Assembly (NCBI RefSeq): GCF_900142925.1
Contig: NZ_FRCN01000005.1
Location: 396,128 to 460,127 of the forward strand
Reading direction: 5' to 3'
DNA length: 64,000 nt
Source: Chitinophaga sp. CF418
Lineage (GTDB): Bacteria; Bacteroidota; Bacteroidia; Chitinophagales; Chitinophagaceae
This document shows, piece by piece, positions 35,336 to 43,731 of the stretch (its first letter is position 1; each line of letters begins with the position of its first letter). The notes under the pieces are model-generated. The model was not told the origin of the DNA and made no database searches. It saw nothing but the letters and a program-made list of their open reading frames with translations. The translations under genes and the position numbers were made by a program.

Positions 35336-35818
35336 TTACTTTCCAGCGTCCCGATCTTCTTTCAAAAGAAGATATCCCTCATACCAGGAAAGCTGTTGAA
35401 CGAACGAAGAATAGCTTTCTGCAGTTAAGACGTATTCCTCGTCCCCCTCTTCATACTGGTATACAGGTGGGTCATCTCCTTCATCAAGTTTAAAAAAATG
35501 GAATATTCCGTTCTGCATAAAACAACCGATGATGAATATATTCTCATCCAGAGTAAAATCAACCTTACCTGATGAAATAATTTTCTCTGCCCCTTTCCTC
35601 ATTTCTTCGTATGCCGGAAACTTATAACTGTTTTCATCAATTAAACTGAATCCATACCACTTCCCGAGAATAAGATATACTTCACGATAACTACGAGGAA
35701 ACTTCACTCTTAATTTTTCTTCTATTTCTGATACTTCCTCCTCAGTACAGGCATCCTTCACTTTAAAATATTCCTTATAATCCAAGAGAAAGTCCATATA
35801 TAAATAGTCAGTTGCCAT
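35336..35818 (-). CDS. SUKH (SMI1/KNR4) family immunity protein
   Basis: A 160-residue acidic protein with the SUKH pattern: the helical CTEEEVSEIEEKLRVKFPRS, then YREVYLILGKWYGFSLIDEN, and SYSSFVQQLSWYEG at the C terminus. SUKH proteins are the commonest immunity proteins of bacterial polymorphic toxins, where they bind the toxin domain, often a nuclease or deaminase. The gene overlaps the end of the toxin gene by one base (TAATG), so translation is probably coupled. Its bases are clearly more AT-rich than the operon upstream, as is usual for exchanged toxin tips with their immunity genes. Confidence 0.85.
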   Translation of the reverse strand: MATDYLYMDFLLDYKEYFKVKDACTEEEVSEIEEKLRVKFPRSYREVYLILGKWYGFSLIDENSYKFPAYEEMRKGAEKIISSGKVDFTLDENIFIIGCFMQNGIFHFFKLDEGDDPPVYQYEEGDEEYVLTAESYSSFVQQLSWYEGYLLLKEDRDAGK

Positions 35819-38800
35819 TACTTCATGTATTTTCCTTCATAAATTAATATGTTACTAATTTGAGTTTTCTCCTTAAAAATGTTAATCGCGTTTGCACACG
35901 ACGGACACACTGGTCTTTCGCTAATAAAGACGACCTTCTCTATGTCGCTGTCTATTTTCCCGCCCATTCTCTTGTTCCAAAAGAATTCAACAAACTTAGA
36001 TTCCGAATCCTGGACGCGATCAATACCCACTCTGAACTGGTCAAAGCTACGATTTTTCGGCCAAGGCATATTTTCAATTGCGTTGACAACTCCATCTTGT
36101 TTTCCACTACCTGCAATTAACCGCTCAGGAACAGGATTACCTTTTCTGTAGACCAAAGCAACAAGAACATTTCTATCTTCTCCAATTTTGGTAAGCTCCC
36201 TCGCAGCTTTAATTATTCCCCGTTCCTTACTACCCAGAGGTATGTGGTGTTTTGCTACAACATTGTTGAACAGCCCATAAAAGAAATCTATATCAAGGCT
36301 CGTTTTTTCAAACATTTTGTTTATAGCGTGCCTTATTGATCCTATCTTCATCGCCTCTGGAGTTGCAATTTTAGCAGCGCCCTCTAAAATCGTTTCTACC
36401 TGACTCATTTGTTCATAAACCGCATTGAATAGAGCGGGATCGTCTGCAAATACCGTTAGCAGTTCAGTTCTATGATGCGCCATTGCCTTGCCCGCGTCTG
36501 TTGTTCTTGACAACTCTTCCAACGAACTTTCCAGAGTACGCATAAATCTTGTACCTGCGCCCTCCGCTTTAATATATGCAGCTACAAAATCGGCATTTGC
36601 GGCCAGCCTTGTTGCTAATTCTGTAGTTATACCGAAATTTCTTGCGAGTTCAGATACGGATCCGCTTCTAGCAATAGCCTTTCCTAACTGAACCATTGGA
36701 CCAGTCGGCGCTTCCTGCTTACCTACTGCTATTTTTTTACTATCATCAATATTACCAGCTTCATCAATGTACACAAATCCATTATCAGCTTCAATCACGC
36801 CATTACTATATACTCTTACGGCTCCATCATTTGCAACAACCGGCGCACCGAGTTTGCGGCTCAGGTTTTGCGCCGTTTCAATGTCGGCACATGATAACAG
36901 TACCAACTGACGATCTGCCCCAATATCATCCAGCCCCCTGATATACCTGGAAAGTGATCTGTGACTCAGTTCGACATCCCGTCCATTATGCGTCACGCTA
37001 AAGGTCTTACCATCACCATGTACTACGATATAAACGTTCTTGTCATCCAGCGACTTTGTGTTGTCTAACCATGATTTGACTTTGTTCACATCAGCCGCCC
37101 CATCAATAGTAACGACCCTTCTTTCCAATTCTGTTGCATCAATTGCATCACCAACATGAGCCGCTGTACTTAATTTATCACTTACACCTTCTAACCCATC
37201 CAGTACGGCTTTCGCAGCTTTCTGTTCCAATCGTGCCTTATAAATTGCCTTATCCAGTTTCGTTACCAGATTATCAATCTTATTTATAGACAATGCCATA
37301 TTCGGCAAGGAGGTAACAAAGAATGCAATCTGCAAACCAGCCCTCAGGTCAGGTGAGATAACATCCGTGTTGATCAATTGCAATGCAATCCCCCCGGTGG
37401 ATCCAACTATATCGGCAGCAACAATAGCCTTTCTAATGTAGTTACCTGCTTTAAAGAATACTTTGGCTTCACCAATACCAATCACCAGGGTACCTACATC
37501 AAATGCCAACCAGGCAGCATTTTCTGTCACCTTCGAATTGGCCATAGAGCTCATCAATGCAAGCTGTATAGCAGGCATGGTCAGTATAGTACCTTTTTCA
37601 TAGGTCTTGTCTCCGATCTTAAAACTACCAACTACCTCAACACTTATAATATCATTATATCTGTAATCCTCACCATTTATTGTTATTGTTACCGGGCTTT
37701 TTGTAAACTCAACTGTCGCATTCTTGAAACGCAACAAGTCTGCTTCAACCTGTGCCATAATAACAGGCTGTCCATCTGGATGTATGTAGTTCTTGAAATA
37801 GTTACAATATCCTGAAGCGGTGACCATGTTACTCAAAGCCATCATCACACCTATCTCCGACTCTTCCGTCATGTCATTCATGGCCAGATCATAAATTCTC
37901 TTAACATGGAGGCTATCCTCAATATATACCAACAGTGCTTTCTGCTGATCCACCCGGAAACTGGTAAACAAGCGCAAATATGAAAGATCTTTTTCCTGGA
38001 ATCCAACAAGAGACCTGTCATTGTATCTTTCCGTCATCATCTTCAGCGCCAGATGACGTTTTTCTGCCGGCACAGACTGTAAATGGAACACCGGTTCGTC
38101 TATCAGTTGTGTAAATAAGTCTTTAATTGGTGTACCTCTATCAAATTTCGCCCAGAAGTCTTCGTCCTCAGTAACTGCAGTTTTAATATACTCAGTAAAC
38201 TCAGTATAGAAGGTCTTAAAAAATAAGATGTCATTCTTTCCATATGCATCCTTAATTTCAGGATGGTCTTTCAGATACTTGCCCCATGGATAATCATAAT
38301 CATTTACAGTTATGTCTCTGGCAGAAAACCTTACATCTTCGGAGGATATATGTTCTGTTAGCGTCCGCGGTACTTCCCAGTTTCCTGCTTGGATCTTAGG
38401 CTCATACTTTGTTCCCAGATTCACCTGTTCTGGCTGTGTAAACTTCTCAAAATAATCAGGATAAACATTCCTCATCTGTGCGATCTTATCTATCCACAGA
38501 TACTCTTCTTCCCAGCAATGTTTCTCTGTCATGCTGATTGTAACAGGTGTAATGCAATACACGCACGTCTTATACACAGCATCCTTAATATCCTGCTGAA
38601 TGAAGGCAGAGGTACCAGCTTTAAGATTGGGTACCGGTAACTGATCCTTGAACGGATTGAAACGTTCCACCAACTCTATAAACTTCAGTTTGGGTTCTCC
38701 CCCCTTATATAGAGGAAAGCTCGTCCTATAGAATTTCCACAGCCTGTATTCATCTGCACATTGAATGGGATAAATAAAACCTTCCACTTTTGCCGGATCG

Positions 38801-41800
38801 GGAACATTCTGTTGATACAATTCACTGGAGCCATTTTTGTATACCCCCTCAGCATCAACATATTGATATATCCGCATTATTCCCCCACTGTCGCGCAATC
38901 TAAAGCTCCTGACACATCCTACTGTAATTTCCGGATCGAATTGATCTTTTGCATCTGCGACCTTAACAGCACCATACTGGAACTCTACGCTACCCAGGCT
39001 GTCATATGGTACCACCAGTACAGTACCTGCCGGCGTCAGGAAAGCAACAGTTTTGCCATCTTCATTAATGAAATCCTTGCTGATTTCTTTAACAAAGTAG
39101 TTATCCCCCGCATCATCATCTTCAAACACTCCCCACACACTTCCCGGATCATGCAACACATCCCACTGATACTTAATCAACCCATAACCACTGCCATAAT
39201 CCATCAGGTTATCAGTAGAACTCTTACCCAGCCCCACATTCGTACTAAACGTATGCTCCAGCGTATAATCCCCGTGCCCTATTTCATGCACAACCGTACG
39301 AACAATAGCCGCTTCTGATGCCTGTTTCGTAAACACAAACCCGAACTGACTTCCACGAGGCATCTTACCTGTCAGGTCACCATCAGACAGCGCTGCTTCA
39401 TTCACTACAAAGAGGTAAACAGCATTATCGTCTATATTAATGGCTTTCTTATACGCTTTCTTCAGGGCTTTCTCTTCGCCTTTGAAATCATTGCTCAGGA
39501 ATGCACTTCCCTTATCCTGCAGCACACTATCCCCGTTAGCGTCCCATGTTTTATTATAGCGGAAGCTTTCATCTACCTGCACAGTATAAGTAATACCCAG
39601 TTTGCTATAGGTATCCTTCAGGGCTGTTTTTATCTGTTCAGTAGGCACTGCTGTCTGCGCCCCTATTGGTACCAGCACCAGTTTTTTCTGCAGTGGCTTA
39701 TAACTTGGCACCAGCAGTTTACCCAGGCTGATATATCCACCGCTACCATCCGGATGAGCAGCATATATTTCCTGTGCATCACCGCCAGGACCGCCGGTCA
39801 GACTGATAGTGAAGCTGCCATTATTGTTGTCTTTCGCTGTAAGTACAATACCCTTACCGGTAATAAACTTCAGTTTAGAAGCTGTGATACCGCTTGCTGC
39901 ATTCGTCAATGTAGCTATCACTTCTTCCTGCTCGTCCGGAACAATAGCTTTGGAGCTTACATGGTATTTACCGCTTGCCAGCGACTCGTATTCCTTCTCT
40001 ACATTGGTTTTACCTGAATAGCCGCTCTTCCATGCATCAAATGCATAGACATTACCAGTGCCCGGTGTAAATGACACAGTACCTTTATCGAGCTGTAAGG
40101 TCTTCAGGGATTCAAGTACCGCCGAAGTGATGGAGCTATCGCGCTTACCAATGGAAGTTACCTTTCCTCCTTTATCAATATTATACAGATTGCCGTCCGC
40201 ATCTTCGAGTACGAGCGGCAAGGTCTTCCCCTTGTCTTTATAGTTGATCACTTCCTGCTCACCGGTATTACTGTCTGTGAGCGTAATAGAACCATCGTCA
40301 GTATTTACCTTGATATTGGCTGGCGAGAAGATCTTCAGTTTGGTAGTGATATCCGGTACGAGATCACCATTCACCACACCACCTACATCATTACCACCAT
40401 GCTGCTCGTCCAGTTTATCGCTTACGAATTTGTCGATACCTTCTGTTACCGCGGTTACCTGGCCAGCTATCACTTTCAGGTCGGTGTTGACAGTGATATC
40501 CTTAAACTCCATCTGCAGCCCGATACCAAATCCCAGTGTGATCACACGGCCTTTACCAGTGAACTTGCCATTGCCTCCACTTACTTCAGTCAGTATGATA
40601 TCAAAGTTGCCTACACGTATGATCTTAGCAGGACTCAATGAAGGCTGCGGCGTCTGGTTATCCAGCGCAGCCAGTAAGCTGGCATCTCCGCAAACAAAAG
40701 TCTTGGCTGAATCAGTCTTGATAGTAACCAGGTCGCTGAAAGGACCATAAACACCTGCTATCTTCCATTGCAGCCTGCCTTCGTATGCACGGTTAGGTTC
40801 CAGGCTGCTGGCTGTAAACGCGGTGTCTAACTGCTTTTCTTCTGTCTGCCAGTCAAACTCCGTATCGCCCATTTTGGTAGCACGGTATTGCAGGCGATAT
40901 GCCTCTACCTGGTAGTTGGCTGCTGCCAACGGCCAACTAAAACGCACGCTGCGTTCGCCTGTGGAGCGACCTTTCAGTACCGGCTTCGGTACATTATTCT
41001 GTGTGAAAGGATTTTTTCCAAGATAAGTGAACGTACAGCTCTGGCTCAGGCCCTGGTTGCTGAACATGTCCCTGCCACTCTTATCGCGCGCCTGTACTGT
41101 CCAGACGTATTGCATACTGTCCCTGAGCTGAGGTTCGCCAGGGCCATACACGATCGTATTGGTCTCTGTAACTAATGTATAAATAGGTCTGGCGCTACGT
41201 ACGATATAATCCGGAACACTACCGGCTGGCCTTACTTCATACAGGGAGAATACATATTCTGTTCCGCTTCCCGGTATTGGATTAGGGGAATTGCGGCTGC
41301 TCCAGTTGAAAGTGAGGAACTGCGGGTCCAGCTTTTCCACACGGCTGTTACAGATAGGCAGGTTTAACAATGGCGGATCACTCTTCCGGAAGAAGAAGAC
41401 GTTGGAGCCTATGTTACTTACCTGTACCTGCGGACGGCTATAGTCGTATGCAGTGAAGGAAATGCGGTATGCACCTTCCGGCAGAGAACGGGTCTTTTCG
41501 TACTCGGTCCTGCTGAAGCCTCCACTGTATTCAATATTGGCGGGGTTGAGATAATCTGCCAGGTCTATTCCACCGATAATAGTAGGAATACCCGGGCTTA
41601 GCGAAAGCGGTCTGGGGTTAAACGCAGTGGCTGTCCGCATAATGACAGTACCATTCTGTTCTACAGTTATCCGCAGTCTTACATTGTAGCTGGGTAGCGT
41701 CAGGTCGTTCTGCACCAGTATCACACGCAGCTTGTCACTACCTGCTACGGCGTAGTCAGGAAGATAGACACTGTAGGGAGGTATGATCTGTGTACTGGCA

Positions 41801-41916
41801 GTAACAGGATATTGCTGGGCTTTCACGTTTGTTACACCTGCCACAAACAGCAGCAGACACAGAACGTAACGGTATATATGGGACATCCTCAGGATATGAT
41901 TAAACATCGTTGTCAA
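35818..41916 (-). CDS. Polymorphic toxin: FN3/TANFOR-like, metallopeptidase, caspase-like and deaminase-like domains
   Basis: A 2032-residue secreted protein (signal peptide ending NVKAQ; the start may be the Met at 41886). Residues about 35-310 resemble the TANFOR-type beta domain of large Bacteroidetes surface proteins, followed by FN3-like modules to about 400. Residues about 750-960 hold a metallopeptidase with HEIGH (His877, Glu878, His881), a third ligand His888 and NLMDY (903-907), like the Met-turn. Residues about 1625-1720 look like a caspase-fold (clan CD) processing domain with His1633 (VVHGDG) and Cys1676 (LLSCAD). The C terminus carries a deaminase-type signature: Asp1970-x-Glu1972 and Cys2004-Pro-Ser-Cys2007 after SERPV. 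The SUKH gene follows directly. It overlaps the upstream barrel gene by four bases (ATGA). Confidence 0.82.
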   Translation of the reverse strand: MTTMFNHILRMSHIYRYVLCLLLFVAGVTNVKAQQYPVTASTQIIPPYSVYLPDYAVAGSDKLRVILVQNDLTLPSYNVRLRITVEQNGTVIMRTATAFNPRPLSLSPGIPTIIGGIDLADYLNPANIEYSGGFSRTEYEKTRSLPEGAYRISFTAYDYSRPQVQVSNIGSNVFFFRKSDPPLLNLPICNSRVEKLDPQFLTFNWSSRNSPNPIPGSGTEYVFSLYEVRPAGSVPDYIVRSARPIYTLVTETNTIVYGPGEPQLRDSMQYVWTVQARDKSGRDMFSNQGLSQSCTFTYLGKNPFTQNNVPKPVLKGRSTGERSVRFSWPLAAANYQVEAYRLQYRATKMGDTEFDWQTEEKQLDTAFTASSLEPNRAYEGRLQWKIAGVYGPFSDLVTIKTDSAKTFVCGDASLLAALDNQTPQPSLSPAKIIRVGNFDIILTEVSGGNGKFTGKGRVITLGFGIGLQMEFKDITVNTDLKVIAGQVTAVTEGIDKFVSDKLDEQHGGNDVGGVVNGDLVPDITTKLKIFSPANIKVNTDDGSITLTDSNTGEQEVINYKDKGKTLPLVLEDADGNLYNIDKGGKVTSIGKRDSSITSAVLESLKTLQLDKGTVSFTPGTGNVYAFDAWKSGYSGKTNVEKEYESLASGKYHVSSKAIVPDEQEEVIATLTNAASGITASKLKFITGKGIVLTAKDNNNGSFTISLTGGPGGDAQEIYAAHPDGSGGYISLGKLLVPSYKPLQKKLVLVPIGAQTAVPTEQIKTALKDTYSKLGITYTVQVDESFRYNKTWDANGDSVLQDKGSAFLSNDFKGEEKALKKAYKKAINIDDNAVYLFVVNEAALSDGDLTGKMPRGSQFGFVFTKQASEAAIVRTVVHEIGHGDYTLEHTFSTNVGLGKSSTDNLMDYGSGYGLIKYQWDVLHDPGSVWGVFEDDDAGDNYFVKEISKDFINEDGKTVAFLTPAGTVLVVPYDSLGSVEFQYGAVKVADAKDQFDPEITVGCVRSFRLRDSGGIMRIYQYVDAEGVYKNGSSELYQQNVPDPAKVEGFIYPIQCADEYRLWKFYRTSFPLYKGGEPKLKFIELVERFNPFKDQLPVPNLKAGTSAFIQQDIKDAVYKTCVYCITPVTISMTEKHCWEEEYLWIDKIAQMRNVYPDYFEKFTQPEQVNLGTKYEPKIQAGNWEVPRTLTEHISSEDVRFSARDITVNDYDYPWGKYLKDHPEIKDAYGKNDILFFKTFYTEFTEYIKTAVTEDEDFWAKFDRGTPIKDLFTQLIDEPVFHLQSVPAEKRHLALKMMTERYNDRSLVGFQEKDLSYLRLFTSFRVDQQKALLVYIEDSLHVKRIYDLAMNDMTEESEIGVMMALSNMVTASGYCNYFKNYIHPDGQPVIMAQVEADLLRFKNATVEFTKSPVTITINGEDYRYNDIISVEVVGSFKIGDKTYEKGTILTMPAIQLALMSSMANSKVTENAAWLAFDVGTLVIGIGEAKVFFKAGNYIRKAIVAADIVGSTGGIALQLINTDVISPDLRAGLQIAFFVTSLPNMALSINKIDNLVTKLDKAIYKARLEQKAAKAVLDGLEGVSDKLSTAAHVGDAIDATELERRVVTIDGAADVNKVKSWLDNTKSLDDKNVYIVVHGDGKTFSVTHNGRDVELSHRSLSRYIRGLDDIGADRQLVLLSCADIETAQNLSRKLGAPVVANDGAVRVYSNGVIEADNGFVYIDEAGNIDDSKKIAVGKQEAPTGPMVQLGKAIARSGSVSELARNFGITTELATRLAANADFVAAYIKAEGAGTRFMRTLESSLEELSRTTDAGKAMAHHRTELLTVFADDPALFNAVYEQMSQVETILEGAAKIATPEAMKIGSIRHAINKMFEKTSLDIDFFYGLFNNVVAKHHIPLGSKERGIIKAARELTKIGEDRNVLVALVYRKGNPVPERLIAGSGKQDGVVNAIENMPWPKNRSFDQFRVGIDRVQDSESKFVEFFWNKRMGGKIDSDIEKVVFISERPVCPSCANAINIFKEKTQISNILIYEGKYMK

Positions 41917-43703
41917 AATGAATAGGTATAGTTGATCGTACTTGTCAGTTCGTTGTAACCCGGCTGGTTAGTGGTGGCGCCACGCAATACCCACGAAACG
42001 GTAGCGCCTATGGTATGTGTTTGTTTGCTGAAGAACTTCCTCTTACCCTCACCATCTGCAGCTGCTTCGGATTGTTTGCCCTTAGGACTGTAATTGACGT
42101 TCAGTCCCGTGTTGAACAGGGTACTATTGGTAGTGGTGGTCAGCCCCTCTCCTGTTGTGTTTTTAGCAGAGGTCACATTGTATACAGCAGAAAGGCCTGT
42201 ACGCAATGTTTTCTCCAGGAATTGCTTATTCACATTTACACCAGGCCCCATGAAAGTGGTGCTTAATCCGGCTGCTGAGTTCTTGTAATAGTTCACCGAA
42301 GCGCTCATGGTCAGATCTTTCGGTGGCAGGCTATAGGAATAACTGACATTAGAAGTAAAGAATTTGCTCAATACCGGTGCGGTTGTGTCTGTGCTGGTCC
42401 TGTCGCTCGCATACTGGTAGGAAGAATTAAGCGTAATAGCCTGCTGTCTGTCCTTATCACCGGTATGATACATCACCATCGCATTGTAGGTATTGTTCAC
42501 CTGGTAGAAATCCAGGGTATCCATCGGATTGTTAAAATAAGGATCTATCTGTGGCCTTACGCGGGTATAGTTACTGAAGTTGGAATATCCTCCGTTCAGC
42601 ACCCAGTGTTCGCCCGCAGTAACGCTGGCATTCCCGTTCACCACCCAGCGTTTGGCGTCGCTGCTCTTGCTCTTGTCGAGATTGTTCACCTGCATACCTG
42701 CGTTGGCAGAGAGGTTCACCCTGCCGTTGAACAGTTTGAATGAAGGCGCTACCGTGATGTTACGCATATCGTTCACCACATTATAGGCGCCCAGGGTTAC
42801 ATAGTCAGGCGCTACTCTTTCATAGCGCAGCTGTACAGTGTAGAATGAACCATTGTATCCGAGCCCTGCCTGTATAGCATCAAAGTAGCGGGTATTGTTG
42901 GTAGGTGACAGAAAGTGCTTTAACAGGTTAGAAGTACCCCTGCTGCTGTCAAATGCATTCTTCTCGCCGCGCACATCACGGTTGATGGCAGACACTGAAT
43001 ACTCCATATCTACGAAGATGTGTTGCATGATGCTCTGCCGCACGTTGAAAGCCACCGCTACGTTTTCTCTCGGTGTGATGGTGGCATCATCGGGGATGAA
43101 AGGCAGAGAGGCAGGATCGTCTTTAGCGCGGAACAGCGATATGCCATAGGCATTACCTGCATTTTCGTACGCCACTTTCAGACCAGCGCCCTTACGTTCA
43201 AAAGAGGCCCTGCTATAACTTTCCGGCGCCAGCACATCAAAAGGAACGGCCTTCAGCAGTGTACCATACATGGCCGAGATATGCCATTTCGAAGGCGTCA
43301 GCTCTACTCCTACTCCGTTGAACATATGCCCTGCCAGGGTATAGTTACTGAAGTTCATACTGGTACTACCCACGTATAACCTCGCCCACTTATAACTTGG
43401 GGCGAAACGAAACTGGTTAAAGGGTTGGGAATAGTTCTTTCCCTGGTTGCTATAACTAAAAGAGAACGGCATATCATAGCCGAACATATTGATATTGATA
43501 TTACCGTTGAGATACCACGCAAAGGGATCTCTCCTGCTCGCGATGCCACTGGCTGTATAAGCAGTTGTGCTGGCATTTACAGACCCATTCATGGTCACAC
43601 CTTTCTTCACTCCAAACTGATCAAGCGCCTGGCCCTTTACAGCGCCGGCGCCGGTCAGTAACACACCGATCGTTGTAATAAAAAATATTTGGCGGTACTT
43701 CAT
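41913..43703 (-). CDS. Outer-membrane beta-barrel protein of the toxin operon
   Basis: The 596-residue product has a signal peptide (ending VKGQA) and then regular alternation of polar and aromatic residues throughout, as in transmembrane beta strands (SFSYSNQGKNYS, FVDMEYSVSAI, QLRYERVAPDYV). It ends in TINYTYSF; a terminal aromatic residue is the usual BAM recognition signal. About 20 strands seem possible by eye. I do not recognise a named family. It has no plug or TonB box, so it is not a TonB receptor. Its place directly before the toxin gene, with ATGA overlap, suggests a surface anchor or export pore for the operon products. Confidence 0.78.
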   Translation of the reverse strand: MKYRQIFFITTIGVLLTGAGAVKGQALDQFGVKKGVTMNGSVNASTTAYTASGIASRRDPFAWYLNGNININMFGYDMPFSFSYSNQGKNYSQPFNQFRFAPSYKWARLYVGSTSMNFSNYTLAGHMFNGVGVELTPSKWHISAMYGTLLKAVPFDVLAPESYSRASFERKGAGLKVAYENAGNAYGISLFRAKDDPASLPFIPDDATITPRENVAVAFNVRQSIMQHIFVDMEYSVSAINRDVRGEKNAFDSSRGTSNLLKHFLSPTNNTRYFDAIQAGLGYNGSFYTVQLRYERVAPDYVTLGAYNVVNDMRNITVAPSFKLFNGRVNLSANAGMQVNNLDKSKSSDAKRWVVNGNASVTAGEHWVLNGGYSNFSNYTRVRPQIDPYFNNPMDTLDFYQVNNTYNAMVMYHTGDKDRQQAITLNSSYQYASDRTSTDTTAPVLSKFFTSNVSYSYSLPPKDLTMSASVNYYKNSAAGLSTTFMGPGVNVNKQFLEKTLRTGLSAVYNVTSAKNTTGEGLTTTTNSTLFNTGLNVNYSPKGKQSEAAADGEGKRKFFSKQTHTIGATVSWVLRGATTNQPGYNELTSTINYTYSF

Positions 43704-43731
43704 AACGCAATGCTTTTATCGGAGAACCGGA

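Noticed and set aside
35818..36100. T9SS sorting domain at the toxin C terminus
   Set aside because: The last 100 residues show the deaminase-like CPSC motif and lack the beta-strand pattern and lysine-rich end of type A or B sorting domains.
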